A stretch of 7,824 nucleotides of DNA from NCBI GenBank assembly GCA_003533975.1, contig DQCL01000347.1, positions 1 to 7,824 on the forward strand, in the 5' to 3' direction. This DNA comes from Octadecabacter sp. GTDB lineage: Bacteria; Pseudomonadota; Alphaproteobacteria; Rhodobacterales; Rhodobacteraceae. Below the pieces are notes generated by a model. The model worked only from the letters and a program-made list of their open reading frames with translations, had not been told where the DNA came from and made no database searches. This document shows positions 1 to 6,743 of the stretch, one piece after another. The position numbers were made by a program, and so were the translations under genes. Within the stretch, counting starts at the first letter, position 1. The number at the start of each line of letters is the position of its first letter.

Positions 1-781
1 CAAGCACGCCAACATCCAGAAGGACGGCACATTCAGCGTCGTGCCGCGCATGTGGGGTGGGATCACCACCCCGGATGAGTTGCGCGCGATTGCCGATGCG
101 GCCGACAAATACATGGTGCCGACGGTCAAGGTGACAGGCGGGCAGCGTATCGACCTGCTGGGTGTGCGCGGTGAGGATTTGCCCGAGATCTGGGCCGACC
201 TGAATTCGGCTGGCATGGTGTCTGGCCATGCCTATTCCAAAGGGCTGCGCACGGTTAAGACCTGCGTTGGTACGGATCATTGCCGCTTCGGTACGCAAGA
301 CAGCACGGGGCTAGGTATCAAGCTGGAAAAAGAGCTGTGGGGCTCTTGGACGCCGCATAAGTTGAAGCTGGGGGTGTCTGGCTGCCCGCGCAACTGTGCC
401 GAAGCAACCTGCAAAGACATTGGCGTGATTTGTGTCGATAGCGGGTATCAGATCAGCATCGGCGGGGCCGCTGGCATGGACCTGCGCGAGACGGAATTGC
501 TGGTGCAGGTCGCCACGCAACAAGAGGCGATTGATGTGATCAAGGCCGTGACCCAGCTGTATCGTGAGAACGCGAAGTACTTGGATCGCATCTATAAATG
601 GATGAACAAGGTCGGGCTTGAGTGGATAAAAGAGCGTGTTGAGGCCGAAGGCGCGGCATTGGTCGACCGCTTTGAACTCAGCCAATCCATCTACCGCAAA
701 GACCCATGGGCCGATCACGTTCAGACCAAGTCAGAGCGCTATCAACCACTGGCTAACCTGTCGTTGGAGGCTGCAGAATGA
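1..781 (+). CDS. nirB: Assimilatory nitrite reductase [NAD(P)H] large subunit, C-terminal part (5' end outside the window)
   Basis: This is the C-terminal ~259 residues of the siroheme nitrite reductase large subunit, which reduces nitrite to ammonium in the cytoplasm with six electrons from NAD(P)H. Codons are in frame from base 2, and the frame is open at the left edge, so the GTG at 41 is not a real start. The nitrite/sulfite reductase domain is recognisable from the stretch SVVPRMWGGITTP near the start. The four cysteines that hold the [4Fe-4S]-siroheme centre are all present: CVGTDHC (C-x5-C, codons at 263 and 281) and GCPRNC (C-x3-C, codons at 383 and 395). The FAD/NAD(P)H and BFD-like domains expected in the N-terminal part of the family lie outside the window. 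The TGA stop overlaps the nirD start (ATGA, 778-781). The cofactor supplier cysG is in the same operon. The identification is firm; only the length upstream is unknown. Confidence 0.96.
   Translation, partial: KHANIQKDGTFSVVPRMWGGITTPDELRAIADAADKYMVPTVKVTGGQRIDLLGVRGEDLPEIWADLNSAGMVSGHAYSKGLRTVKTCVGTDHCRFGTQDSTGLGIKLEKELWGSWTPHKLKLGVSGCPRNCAEATCKDIGVICVDSGYQISIGGAAGMDLRETELLVQVATQQEAIDVIKAVTQLYRENAKYLDRIYKWMNKVGLEWIKERVEAEGAALVDRFELSQSIYRKDPWADHVQTKSERYQPLANLSLEAAE
766..770 (+). promoter_or_regulatory. Shine-Dalgarno sequence of nirD
   Basis: GGAGG lies inside the last codons of nirB, 7 bases before the nirD ATG at 778. It is the only strong ribosome binding site among the four overlapping junctions of this operon, and it supports the chosen nirD start. 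Confidence 0.75.
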
Positions 782-1113
782 GTGACTGGATCGATATTGC
801 CGCCCTTGAAGATGTGCCCGCGCGCGGGGCGCGGATGTTGAAAACGGCCTTTGGCTGCGTGGCAGTGTTTCGCACTGGCGCCGATGAGGTCTTCGCCCTC
901 GACAATGCCTGCCCTCACAAAGCGGGACCTTTGGCGGAAGGGATCGTGCATGGCACGTCTGTCACATGTCCGCTGCACAACTGGGTGATTTCGTTGGAAA
1001 CCGGTGAGGCACAAGGCGAGGATGAGGGTCGCGTTGCGACTTATCCCGCCAAGGTCGAAGATGGGCGGATCTTGCTGGATCGGGTGTTCTTGCGCGCGCG
1101 GGCCTCGGCATGA
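778..1113 (+). CDS. nirD: Nitrite reductase [NAD(P)H] small subunit, Rieske-type
   Basis: This 111-residue protein is the small subunit of cytoplasmic NirBD nitrite reductase and has a Rieske ferredoxin fold. The family's usual length is about 105-120 residues. The N-terminus (MSDWIDIAALEDVPARG) matches the typical start of the family. Unlike E. coli NirD, as I recall its sequence, this protein keeps a full Rieske ligand set: C45-P-H47 and C64-P-L-H67 (C-x-H-x16-C-x2-H), followed by NWVISLETGEA. It should therefore be able to bind a [2Fe-2S] cluster and carry electrons to or within NirB, although binding itself is inferred. The start at 778 overlaps the nirB stop and has GGAGG 7 bases upstream. 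The TGA at 1111-1113 overlaps the ATG of nasA. A stand-alone Rieske ferredoxin is the alternative reading, but position and length make NirD much more likely. Confidence 0.95.
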   Translation: MSDWIDIAALEDVPARGARMLKTAFGCVAVFRTGADEVFALDNACPHKAGPLAEGIVHGTSVTCPLHNWVISLETGEAQGEDEGRVATYPAKVEDGRILLDRVFLRARASA

Positions 1114-3686
1114 CACTCACCCGCACCACATGCCCCTATTGCGGCGTGGGCTGCGGGGTTTTGGCCAGCGCTGACGGCACGATTAAGGGCGACCCTGATC
1201 ATCCTGCAAACTTCGGGCGGCTCTGTTCCAAGGGCGCGGCCTTGGGCGAAACGATTGATCTAGAGGGGCGGTTGTTGCACCCAAAGATAAACGGCGAGAT
1301 GTCCGATTGGGACAGCGCCCTTGATCTGGTTGCAGAGAACTTCAGCGCGGCGATTGCGGAATATGGCCCCGAAAGCGTGGCATTCTATGCGTCCGGTCAA
1401 TTACTCACAGAGGATTACTACGTCGCCAACAAGCTGATGAAAGGGTTCATCGGGGCCGCAAATATCGACACAAATTCGCGGCTATGCATGGCGTCATCCG
1501 TGGCGGGGCACAAACGCGCCTTTGGCACGGATACGGTTCCGGGAACCTATGAAGACCTAGAACAGGCGGATTTGATCGTGCTGGTGGGCAGCAACCTCGC
1601 ATGGTGCCATCCTGTGCTATATCAGCGCATTGCGGCGGCCAAGGACGCGCGACCGAACATGCGGATCGTTAACGTTGATCCGCGCCGGACAGCCAGCACG
1701 GATCTTGCCGACATGCATCTGCAAATCGTCCCTAACGGCGATATCGCGCTGTTCAACGGGCTGCTGGCGCATCTCGCGGATAGCGGGACAATTGACGCCG
1801 CGTTTACAGAAAACCACGTCAGGGGCGTGGCCGATGCCATTGACGCCGCGCGCGGCACGAACCCGATTGATAGCGGGCTGAGCGCGCAGGACCTCGCCGC
1901 CTTTTTCACTCTTTGGGCGCAGACCGAAAAGGTCGTGACGATCTATTCCCAAGGGGTCAATCAATCGAGTTGCGGCACCGATAAAGTTAACGCGATCCTG
2001 AACTGTCACCTTGCCACGGGGCGCATTGGGCACGCTGGGGCGGGGCCATTTTCTGTCACCGGTCAACCCAATGCCATGGGCGGCCGTGAGGTCGGCGGGC
2101 TGGCTAATATGCTCGCCAATCACTTGGAACTTGAAAACGAAGCACACCAGCAGATCGTGCAGGATTTTTGGGATAGCCCGACGATCTGTTCGAAACCGGG
2201 CTTAAAGGCGGTTGATCTGTTTCAGGCCTGCGCGGACGGCAAAATCAAGGCGCTGTGGGTGATGTCGACGAACCCTGCCGTGTCATTGCCGGATGCGGAC
2301 GGCGTCGCCGCAGCAATCTCGAATGTGCCTTTTGTGGTGACGTCAGACATTATGGAGAAAACCGATACGAACGATCTGGCCCACGTTCTTTTGCCCGCGA
2401 CTGGCTGGGGCGAAAAGGACGGCACTGTCACCAATTCAGAGCGCCGCATATCACGCCAACGCGCCTTTCTACCCGCCCCCGCAAACACGCGCCCCGACTG
2501 GCAGATCATTAGTGATGTGGCGTGCCGTTTGGGGTATGGCGCAGCCTTTGCCTATCAAAGCCCAGAGGACATCTTTGCGGAATATGTGGCACTTGATGGG
2601 GCCGCATCTGTGTGTGCACGTGATCTGGACCTAAGCATCTTTGCCGATGCAGATTATGCTAATCTGATCCCGACGCAGTGGCCGCGTAACGATCATCGCT
2701 TTTTTGCGGATGGTCAGTTTTATCACCCCGACGGCAAGGCGCGCATGATTGCGGTGCAGGCTCCGAAGCTTCAAAAACAGCGATTTACCCTCAACACAGG
2801 GCGCAATCGCGATCAATGGCACACGATGATGCGCACGGGGAAATCGGCGCGGCTTGGGGCACATCTGGCAGAGCCTTATGTGGAGATCCACCCTGTGGAT
2901 GCGTCGGAATTGGGCGCAGCAGCTGGGTCGCTGATTGAGGTTGAAAATATCTACGGGCGCACGTTGCTGCGCGCGCTGATCACGCCGCGCGTGGCGCAAG
3001 GCCAGCTATTTGCACCAATGCATTGGACACGGCAACGCACGACACACGGCACAGTGAACAGCACGACCGCCCCCGTGATCGATCCTGTGTCAGGCCAGCC
3101 AGCGTTTAAGGCTGTAGGCGTGAACGCGCGGGTCTATCACGCGAAATGGTTTGGGTTTCTGGCCTGCAACGGGGAACCCACCCCGCAGACACCCTACGCC
3201 GCCATCGCCCGCACGCAGACTGGCTGGCAGGTGGAACTGGCAGGCAAACAAACCCCCAAGGATTGGGAGTCTGAGGTCCGCACCTTGTCGGGTCAGACGT
3301 CGGGTGATGTGTCTGTGCAAACTGACGTAAAAACCGGCGCGGTCCGCGTGGCGATCACCAAGAATGGGCAGATCACGGCGTTGTTTTTTGCCGCACCTGA
3401 TCCCGTGGCCTTATCGCGCGCAACAATCGTAGGCCTGATCGGAACTGACACGCCGCCGCTTGTCGCATTGGCGGGTCGGGCGCAGGCGGATGTACCTGAT
3501 GCAGGGGCGACGGTTTGTGCGTGCTTCAATGTGGGTCGCAACACGCTTCTGGCGGCTGTGGCCAACGGCGCGAGTAGCGTCGCCGCCTTGGGCGAGGCGA
3601 CCTGTGCGGGCACCAATTGCGGATCATGTAAGCCTGAACTGGCGACCCTTTTGGCGTGCGCCCAGCTTCCGGTGGCCGCAGAATGA
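1110..3686 (+). CDS. nasA: Assimilatory nitrate reductase catalytic subunit (Mo-bisMGD, Fe-S), with C-terminal BFD-like domain
   Basis: This 858-residue cytoplasmic enzyme reduces nitrate to nitrite, which then passes to NirBD. The N-terminal [4Fe-4S] motif is C8-x2-C11-x3-C15-x23-C39 (CPYCGVGC ... LCSKG). The molybdopterin oxidoreductase domain follows. NSRLCMASSVAG places the predicted molybdenum ligand at Cys126, and TGQPNAMGGREVGG (317-330) is a stretch typical of Nas/NarB/Nap enzymes. The molydopterin dinucleotide-binding barrel begins around residue 555 (LNTGRNRDQWHTMMRTGKSARL region). A BFD-like [2Fe-2S] domain closes the protein, with C803-x-C805-x31-C837-x2-C840. This matches the single-chain NasA layout of Klebsiella type (about 866 residues). 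There is no signal peptide, which argues against periplasmic NapA. Its start and stop both sit in ATGA overlaps with nirD and the following gene. No dedicated electron-donor subunit is visible in the window. Confidence 0.96.
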   Translation: MTLTRTTCPYCGVGCGVLASADGTIKGDPDHPANFGRLCSKGAALGETIDLEGRLLHPKINGEMSDWDSALDLVAENFSAAIAEYGPESVAFYASGQLLTEDYYVANKLMKGFIGAANIDTNSRLCMASSVAGHKRAFGTDTVPGTYEDLEQADLIVLVGSNLAWCHPVLYQRIAAAKDARPNMRIVNVDPRRTASTDLADMHLQIVPNGDIALFNGLLAHLADSGTIDAAFTENHVRGVADAIDAARGTNPIDSGLSAQDLAAFFTLWAQTEKVVTIYSQGVNQSSCGTDKVNAILNCHLATGRIGHAGAGPFSVTGQPNAMGGREVGGLANMLANHLELENEAHQQIVQDFWDSPTICSKPGLKAVDLFQACADGKIKALWVMSTNPAVSLPDADGVAAAISNVPFVVTSDIMEKTDTNDLAHVLLPATGWGEKDGTVTNSERRISRQRAFLPAPANTRPDWQIISDVACRLGYGAAFAYQSPEDIFAEYVALDGAASVCARDLDLSIFADADYANLIPTQWPRNDHRFFADGQFYHPDGKARMIAVQAPKLQKQRFTLNTGRNRDQWHTMMRTGKSARLGAHLAEPYVEIHPVDASELGAAAGSLIEVENIYGRTLLRALITPRVAQGQLFAPMHWTRQRTTHGTVNSTTAPVIDPVSGQPAFKAVGVNARVYHAKWFGFLACNGEPTPQTPYAAIARTQTGWQVELAGKQTPKDWESEVRTLSGQTSGDVSVQTDVKTGAVRVAITKNGQITALFFAAPDPVALSRATIVGLIGTDTPPLVALAGRAQADVPDAGATVCACFNVGRNTLLAAVANGASSVAALGEATCAGTNCGSCKPELATLLACAQLPVAAE

Positions 3687-4618
3687 CCCTCGCGCCGTTT
3701 GTTCGGATCGTCGCGCGTGGACAAGGGCGCGCACGTGCGATGACCATGGCTGAGGCGCAAGATGCCATGGCATTGATCCTGAACGGAGAGGCCGCACCCG
3801 AAGCCGTCGGCGCGTTGTTGATGGTGATGCGACTGCGCGGTGAGACGGCAGAAGAAATCGCAGGGTTCACGGCCGCCCTGCGCGACCACGTTGACGGACA
3901 ACTCCCCAAAGCTGACCTTGATTGGCCGTCCTATGCGGCGGGTCGCAGCCGTGGTGCACCGCTGTTTCTATTGGCGGCAAGGCTGGTGGGGCAAGCCGGA
4001 TATTCTGTGTCGATGCATGGCTGGAACTCCCATCAATCCGCAGATGCATCCCTGCGCGCGGCCCTTGATCTGGCGGGACCAAACGTGACCTATACACCGC
4101 TTGAAAAGCTCAGCCCACGGGCATTCGATCTGCTCAAGCTGCGCGATACATTTGGCCTGCGGTCCTGTTTCAACACGGTGCTGCGCATGTGGAACCCGTC
4201 GCGCGCACGCGCCAGCGTGCAGGGCGTGTTCCACCCGTCTTATCGCAGTTTGCAAGCGCAGGCGGCCGCACTTCTGGGTCAGGATACACTCAGCATCATC
4301 AAGGGCGGCGGCGGAGAATTTGAACGCCACCCGTCCAAAGACACCGTGATCTTTGGCCTTCGGGACGGCCAGCATATCACAGAAACCGCCGAACCGCTGC
4401 TGCACGACACCCGCAAACTGCACGCGGCAGACAAATCTGTTGATCTATCAGCGCTGTGGGACGGTCAAACACATGACGCTTTTGCGACCGCGACGATCAC
4501 AGGCACGGCTGCGCTCGCGCTCTGGACACTCAACGCCGCCCCAACACCCGACGCAGCTAACAAAATGGCCTGTGATCTTTGGGATCAACGCCACCAATTA
4601 GAAAGCCTGTCCGCATGA
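3683..4618 (+). CDS. TrpD2/YbiB-like glycosyltransferase family 3 (anthranilate phosphoribosyltransferase-fold) protein
   Basis: This 311-residue protein has the two-domain fold of anthranilate phosphoribosyltransferase. A helical N-terminal domain (about 1-75, LILNGEAAPEAVGALLMVMRLRGET) is followed by the glycosyltransferase family 3 domain. The signature sites of true TrpD enzymes are degenerate: the GTGGD-type PRPP loop is replaced by AAGRSRGAP (85-92), the KHGNR motif reads SMHGWNS (110-116), and NPSRARASVQGVFHPSY (171-187) keeps only the general outline of the NPA-type segment. KGGGGEFERHPSKD (207-220) replaces the usual HG.G.DE stretch. This pattern fits the TrpD2/YbiB branch, whose E. 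coli member is reported to bind nucleic acids, rather than tryptophan synthesis. ATG 3683 is preferred over an upstream in-frame ATG at 3656, because it overlaps the nasA stop as ATGA like the other junctions. Its role in a nitrate operon is unknown. Confidence 0.85.
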   Translation: MTLAPFVRIVARGQGRARAMTMAEAQDAMALILNGEAAPEAVGALLMVMRLRGETAEEIAGFTAALRDHVDGQLPKADLDWPSYAAGRSRGAPLFLLAARLVGQAGYSVSMHGWNSHQSADASLRAALDLAGPNVTYTPLEKLSPRAFDLLKLRDTFGLRSCFNTVLRMWNPSRARASVQGVFHPSYRSLQAQAAALLGQDTLSIIKGGGGEFERHPSKDTVIFGLRDGQHITETAEPLLHDTRKLHAADKSVDLSALWDGQTHDAFATATITGTAALALWTLNAAPTPDAANKMACDLWDQRHQLESLSA

Positions 4619-6012
4619 AAACCTTTCCGATGTTCCTACAAATGGCAGGCCGCCGCGTTGTGATTGTTGGCGGGGGTGAGCAAGCGGCGCAAAAGACCCG
4701 CCTGATCCTCAAAACCGAAGCGAAGGTTGAAATATGGGCCCCGACCTTGGACCCTGAACTCGCCGACCTTGAGGCCGCAGGCCGCATCACCCATCACAGA
4801 GGCGCGATCAGGCCCAAAATTTTCGCAGAAACCGCCCTTACCTTTATCGCGACGGGTTGTCCTGGAAATGACATGGCGTTGCATACTTTGGCCAAGGTCG
4901 CAGGCGCGACGGTAAACGTGGTTGACCAACCACAGCTGTGCGACGCGATCACACCGTCGATTGTGGATCGCGACCCTGTTGTTGTGGCCATCGGCACCGA
5001 AGGGACCGCCCCCGTGCTGGCACGCCAAATTAAGACCAAGTTGGAAGAAACGCTGGAGCCGCGCTTGGGAGATCTGGCGTCCCTCGCGGGCCGACTGCGC
5101 TCTGCCGCTGCTGCGCGTCTTGGGTCGCGTGCGCGCCGGGATCTGTGGCGTTGGGTGTTCAATGATGCTCCCCGTCAAATGTTCACCAGCGGGGCCGAGC
5201 GTGACGCCGCAAAGCTGATTAAGACTGCGATCGCAACAGGCGACTTTGGGACCACGAAAGGTGGAAGCGTCAGCATTGTTGGCGCTGGCCCCGGGGCTAA
5301 GGACTTGATCACTTTACGCGGTGTCCAACGCCTGCAAGAGGCCGATGTGATCTATTATGATCGCCTCCTTGATCCCGAAATTCTGGAACTGGCGCGGCGC
5401 GATGCCGAACGGGTTTATGTTGGCAAAGCGCCCGGTTGTCACAGCTGGCCGCAAGAAAAGATCACCGAGACGCTGGTTGCCGCCGCCAAACGCGGTCAGC
5501 GCGTCGTGCGCCTTAAATGCGGTGATCCGGGTGTGTTTGCGCGCAGCACCGAGGAAATGGACGCCCTACGTGCGCGCGACATCCCGTTTGAAATTGTACC
5601 CGGCGTCACCGCAGTCTGTGCGGCAGCGGCAAGCGTCGGCATGAGCCTCACCGAGCGCGATGAAATCGACACGCTTGTTTTGACGACGGGTCATCGTCGC
5701 GACGGGTATCAGGTTCCCGGCCCGATCGACGACATCAAGCCGGGGACTTGTGTGGCCCTTTATATGGCTGTTGGGGCTGCTGGTCAGATTGCCGCGGCCC
5801 TCACTGCGCGCCACCCCGATGTTCCATTCGACGTGCAGGTTGTCGCAAAAGCCCAACGCAAGGGGCAAGTGGTGCTAAATTGCGCCCTGAGTGATCTGAC
5901 GCGAACCCTAGAGATTAATAACGTCGTCGGTGAAGCGATGCTGTTGGTGCAATGGCCGTTTAGCAAGTCGTCCCATCAGACGACAAAAGTTAGGTCATTT
6001 GTGACCATGTAA
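4615..6012 (+). CDS. cysG: Siroheme synthase (uroporphyrinogen-III C-methyltransferase / precorrin-2 dehydrogenase / sirohydrochlorin ferrochelatase)
   Basis: This 465-residue multifunctional enzyme makes siroheme, the cofactor of NirB, from uroporphyrinogen III. Residues 1-210 form the CysG-B half: a Rossmann motif (VVIVGGGEQAA, 15-25), Asp104 in NVVDQ aligned by eye with the catalytic Asp of E. coli/Salmonella CysG, and GTEGTAPVLARQIK. Residues 217-450 form the SAM-dependent methyltransferase: SIVGAGPGAKDLITLRG, YYDRLLD with Asp249, VGKAPG with Lys271, RLKCGDPGVFARS (299-311), VPGVTAVCAAAA and LYMAVG with Met384. The regulatory phosphoserine site (Ser128 in Salmonella CysG) is Thr128 here. 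The GGDPFIFGRGGEE signature of E. coli is altered to CGDPGVFARSTEE. The protein is slightly longer than the usual ~457 residues, with a basic tail after LLVQWPF. ATG 4615 overlaps the previous stop (ATGA) and is preferred over the in-frame ATG at 4579, since the 12 added residues lie before the family N-terminus. Confidence 0.95.
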   Translation: MKTFPMFLQMAGRRVVIVGGGEQAAQKTRLILKTEAKVEIWAPTLDPELADLEAAGRITHHRGAIRPKIFAETALTFIATGCPGNDMALHTLAKVAGATVNVVDQPQLCDAITPSIVDRDPVVVAIGTEGTAPVLARQIKTKLEETLEPRLGDLASLAGRLRSAAAARLGSRARRDLWRWVFNDAPRQMFTSGAERDAAKLIKTAIATGDFGTTKGGSVSIVGAGPGAKDLITLRGVQRLQEADVIYYDRLLDPEILELARRDAERVYVGKAPGCHSWPQEKITETLVAAAKRGQRVVRLKCGDPGVFARSTEEMDALRARDIPFEIVPGVTAVCAAAASVGMSLTERDEIDTLVLTTGHRRDGYQVPGPIDDIKPGTCVALYMAVGAAGQIAAALTARHPDVPFDVQVVAKAQRKGQVVLNCALSDLTRTLEINNVVGEAMLLVQWPFSKSSHQTTKVRSFVTM

Positions 6013-6133
6013 ATCCGACTTCAGGGCGCTTGATTTCGCGCGCGCGGTTCGGACGCTGCACCGAGGCGTTACGATCCTTGATACGTGGCAAAAAGAACTT
6101 AACCCGCTGGCCGAATGCTAATCCGCGGCAACC
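5990..6133 (-). pseudogene. Possible gene remnant: open frame between the cytochrome b561 stop and a TAA at 5992-5990
   Basis: Reading the - strand from just after the cytochrome b561 stop, 47 codons stay open before a TAA that lies antisense to the end of cysG. The frame is the same as that of cytochrome b561. The translated residues are rich in Arg, Lys and Phe and look like ordinary protein (VKFFLPRIKDRNASVQRP, then REIKRPEVGFTWSQMT at the end), with many C or G third bases. There is no good start codon or ribosome binding site in it. I cannot assign a family. It could be the tail of a gene lost by rearrangement, or chance, because 47 open codons are not rare at this base composition. Confidence 0.25.
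6013..6133. other. Convergent gap between cysG and cytochrome b561, no clear terminator
   Basis: This 121-base gap separates two converging genes. A bidirectional terminator would be expected, but I find no strong GC stem followed by a T run on either strand. It includes an alternating CG stretch (around 6037-6046) and most of the possible gene remnant on the - strand. Confidence 0.6.
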
Positions 6134-6682
6134 TTACGCATTGCTGTCGCCGCCGCGATCACCAAACCACATGCGCGCCAACAGCCCGTCTTTACGTCCG
6201 TAATGATGATACAGTCCAGCCAGCACATGCGCGACGATAAGAAGCCCCAATAGCAGCGCGATTAAACCATGCGCTGCCCGTGGTCCAAGATCGTCGAAAT
6301 TCGCAGGCAACGCTTCGCCAGACCCACCAAACACAATTGCCGGTAGTCCGGCCATCTTCGCCATCGCAATGCCCGATGCACACATCGCGAACACCAACAG
6401 GTAGAACACCCAATGCGCCGCTTTCGCGCCAAGGTTCAGCAGCCCGTTACCGATGTCCGCATGAGGGGGCTTGGCTGTCCGAAGTCGAACACCCAACCGG
6501 ATGATCATCAACACGAGGATGGCGATCCCCATACCCATGTGCATCCGCAACGACATCAGCTTGGACGGGTCGTCATTGGGGGTCTCAGCAAGAACCTGAC
6601 TGCCCATGATCAAACCGCCGATTATCATCAGGGCCAGCAACCAATGCAGAACAACCAACGCAGGATGGTATCGTTTCATCAT
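6134..6682 (-). CDS. Cytochrome b561 family integral membrane protein
   Basis: This 182-residue di-heme cytochrome b of the b561 (CybB-like) family sits in the inner membrane and probably moves electrons to or from the quinone pool. Four hydrophobic segments are visible at about residues 7-29, 46-66, 88-110 and 136-158. The opening YHPALVVLHWLLALMIIGG is characteristic of the family. Candidate heme-ligand histidines are His13 (LHW), His48 (RMHMG), and His138 and His152 (AAHGL, VAHVLAGLYHH). The C-terminus GLYHHYGRKDGLLARMWFG is the usual family end, and length is close to the usual 175-185 residues. Two ATGs are adjacent (6682 and 6679). The second lies 7 bases from the GGGAG ribosome binding site, so translation may begin there, giving 181 residues. 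The gene is monocistronic, convergent with cysG, and has its own promoter candidate. It is not evidently linked to nitrate reduction; a superoxide- or quinol-oxidising role is the family precedent. Confidence 0.93.
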   Translation of the reverse strand: MMKRYHPALVVLHWLLALMIIGGLIMGSQVLAETPNDDPSKLMSLRMHMGMGIAILVLMIIRLGVRLRTAKPPHADIGNGLLNLGAKAAHWVFYLLVFAMCASGIAMAKMAGLPAIVFGGSGEALPANFDDLGPRAAHGLIALLLGLLIVAHVLAGLYHHYGRKDGLLARMWFGDRGGDSNA

Positions 6683-6686
6683 TCAT

Positions 6687-6691
6687 CTCCC
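6687..6691 (-). promoter_or_regulatory. Shine-Dalgarno sequence of the cytochrome b561 gene
   Basis: GGGAG on the - strand lies 4 bases before the first ATG (6682) and 7 before the second (6679). The spacing favours the second ATG as the main start. Confidence 0.6.
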
Positions 6692-6707
6692 ATTATCTCT
6701 CTCCACC

Positions 6708-6735
6708 ATTAAGTTGCAAATGCAACATCTGTAAA
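6708..6735 (-). promoter_or_regulatory. Candidate sigma-70 promoter of cytochrome b561
   Basis: On the - strand, TTTACA (6735-6730, 5 of 6 to the -35 consensus) is followed after 16 bases by CTTAAT (6713-6708, 4 of 6 to the -10 consensus). Transcription would begin around 6700, leaving a short leader that holds the ribosome binding site. Most of the spacer is occupied by the inverted repeat at 6713-6726, which suggests control by a dimeric regulator. This was found by eye only. Confidence 0.45.
6713..6726. promoter_or_regulatory. Perfect inverted repeat GTTGCA-AA-TGCAAC, candidate operator
   Basis: Two perfect 6-base arms are separated by two bases. The site fills the -35/-10 spacer of the candidate cytochrome b561 promoter, a common place for a repressor or MerR-like activator. 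I do not recognise the motif as the binding site of a named regulator. It is not an FNR box (TTGAT-N4-ATCAA). Confidence 0.45.
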
Positions 6736-6743
6736 TGATATAT

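Noticed and set aside
1617..2147. - strand open frame of 176 codons antisense to nasA
   Set aside because: It lies entirely opposite the molybdopterin domain of nasA, with no recognisable motifs and no independent start signals.
3656..3682. Longer start for the TrpD2-like gene at ATG 3656
   Set aside because: The extra nine residues fall inside the end of nasA and have no family support. ATG 3683 gives the ATGA overlap.
3293..3901. Long - strand open frame of 202 codons antisense to the end of nasA and the start of the TrpD2-like gene
   Set aside because: It is antisense to two firmly identified genes and its residue pattern matches no family. Long antisense frames are expected opposite GC-rich coding sequence.
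4579..4614. Longer start for cysG at ATG 4579
   Set aside because: It would add 12 residues before the normal family N-terminus and overlap the previous gene by 40 bases. ATG 4615 gives the ATGA overlap seen at every other junction.
6045..6063. Possible terminator hairpin after cysG (CGGT paired with ACCG plus a 3-pair inner stem)
   Set aside because: The stem is short, interrupted by a mismatch and not followed by a T run on either strand.
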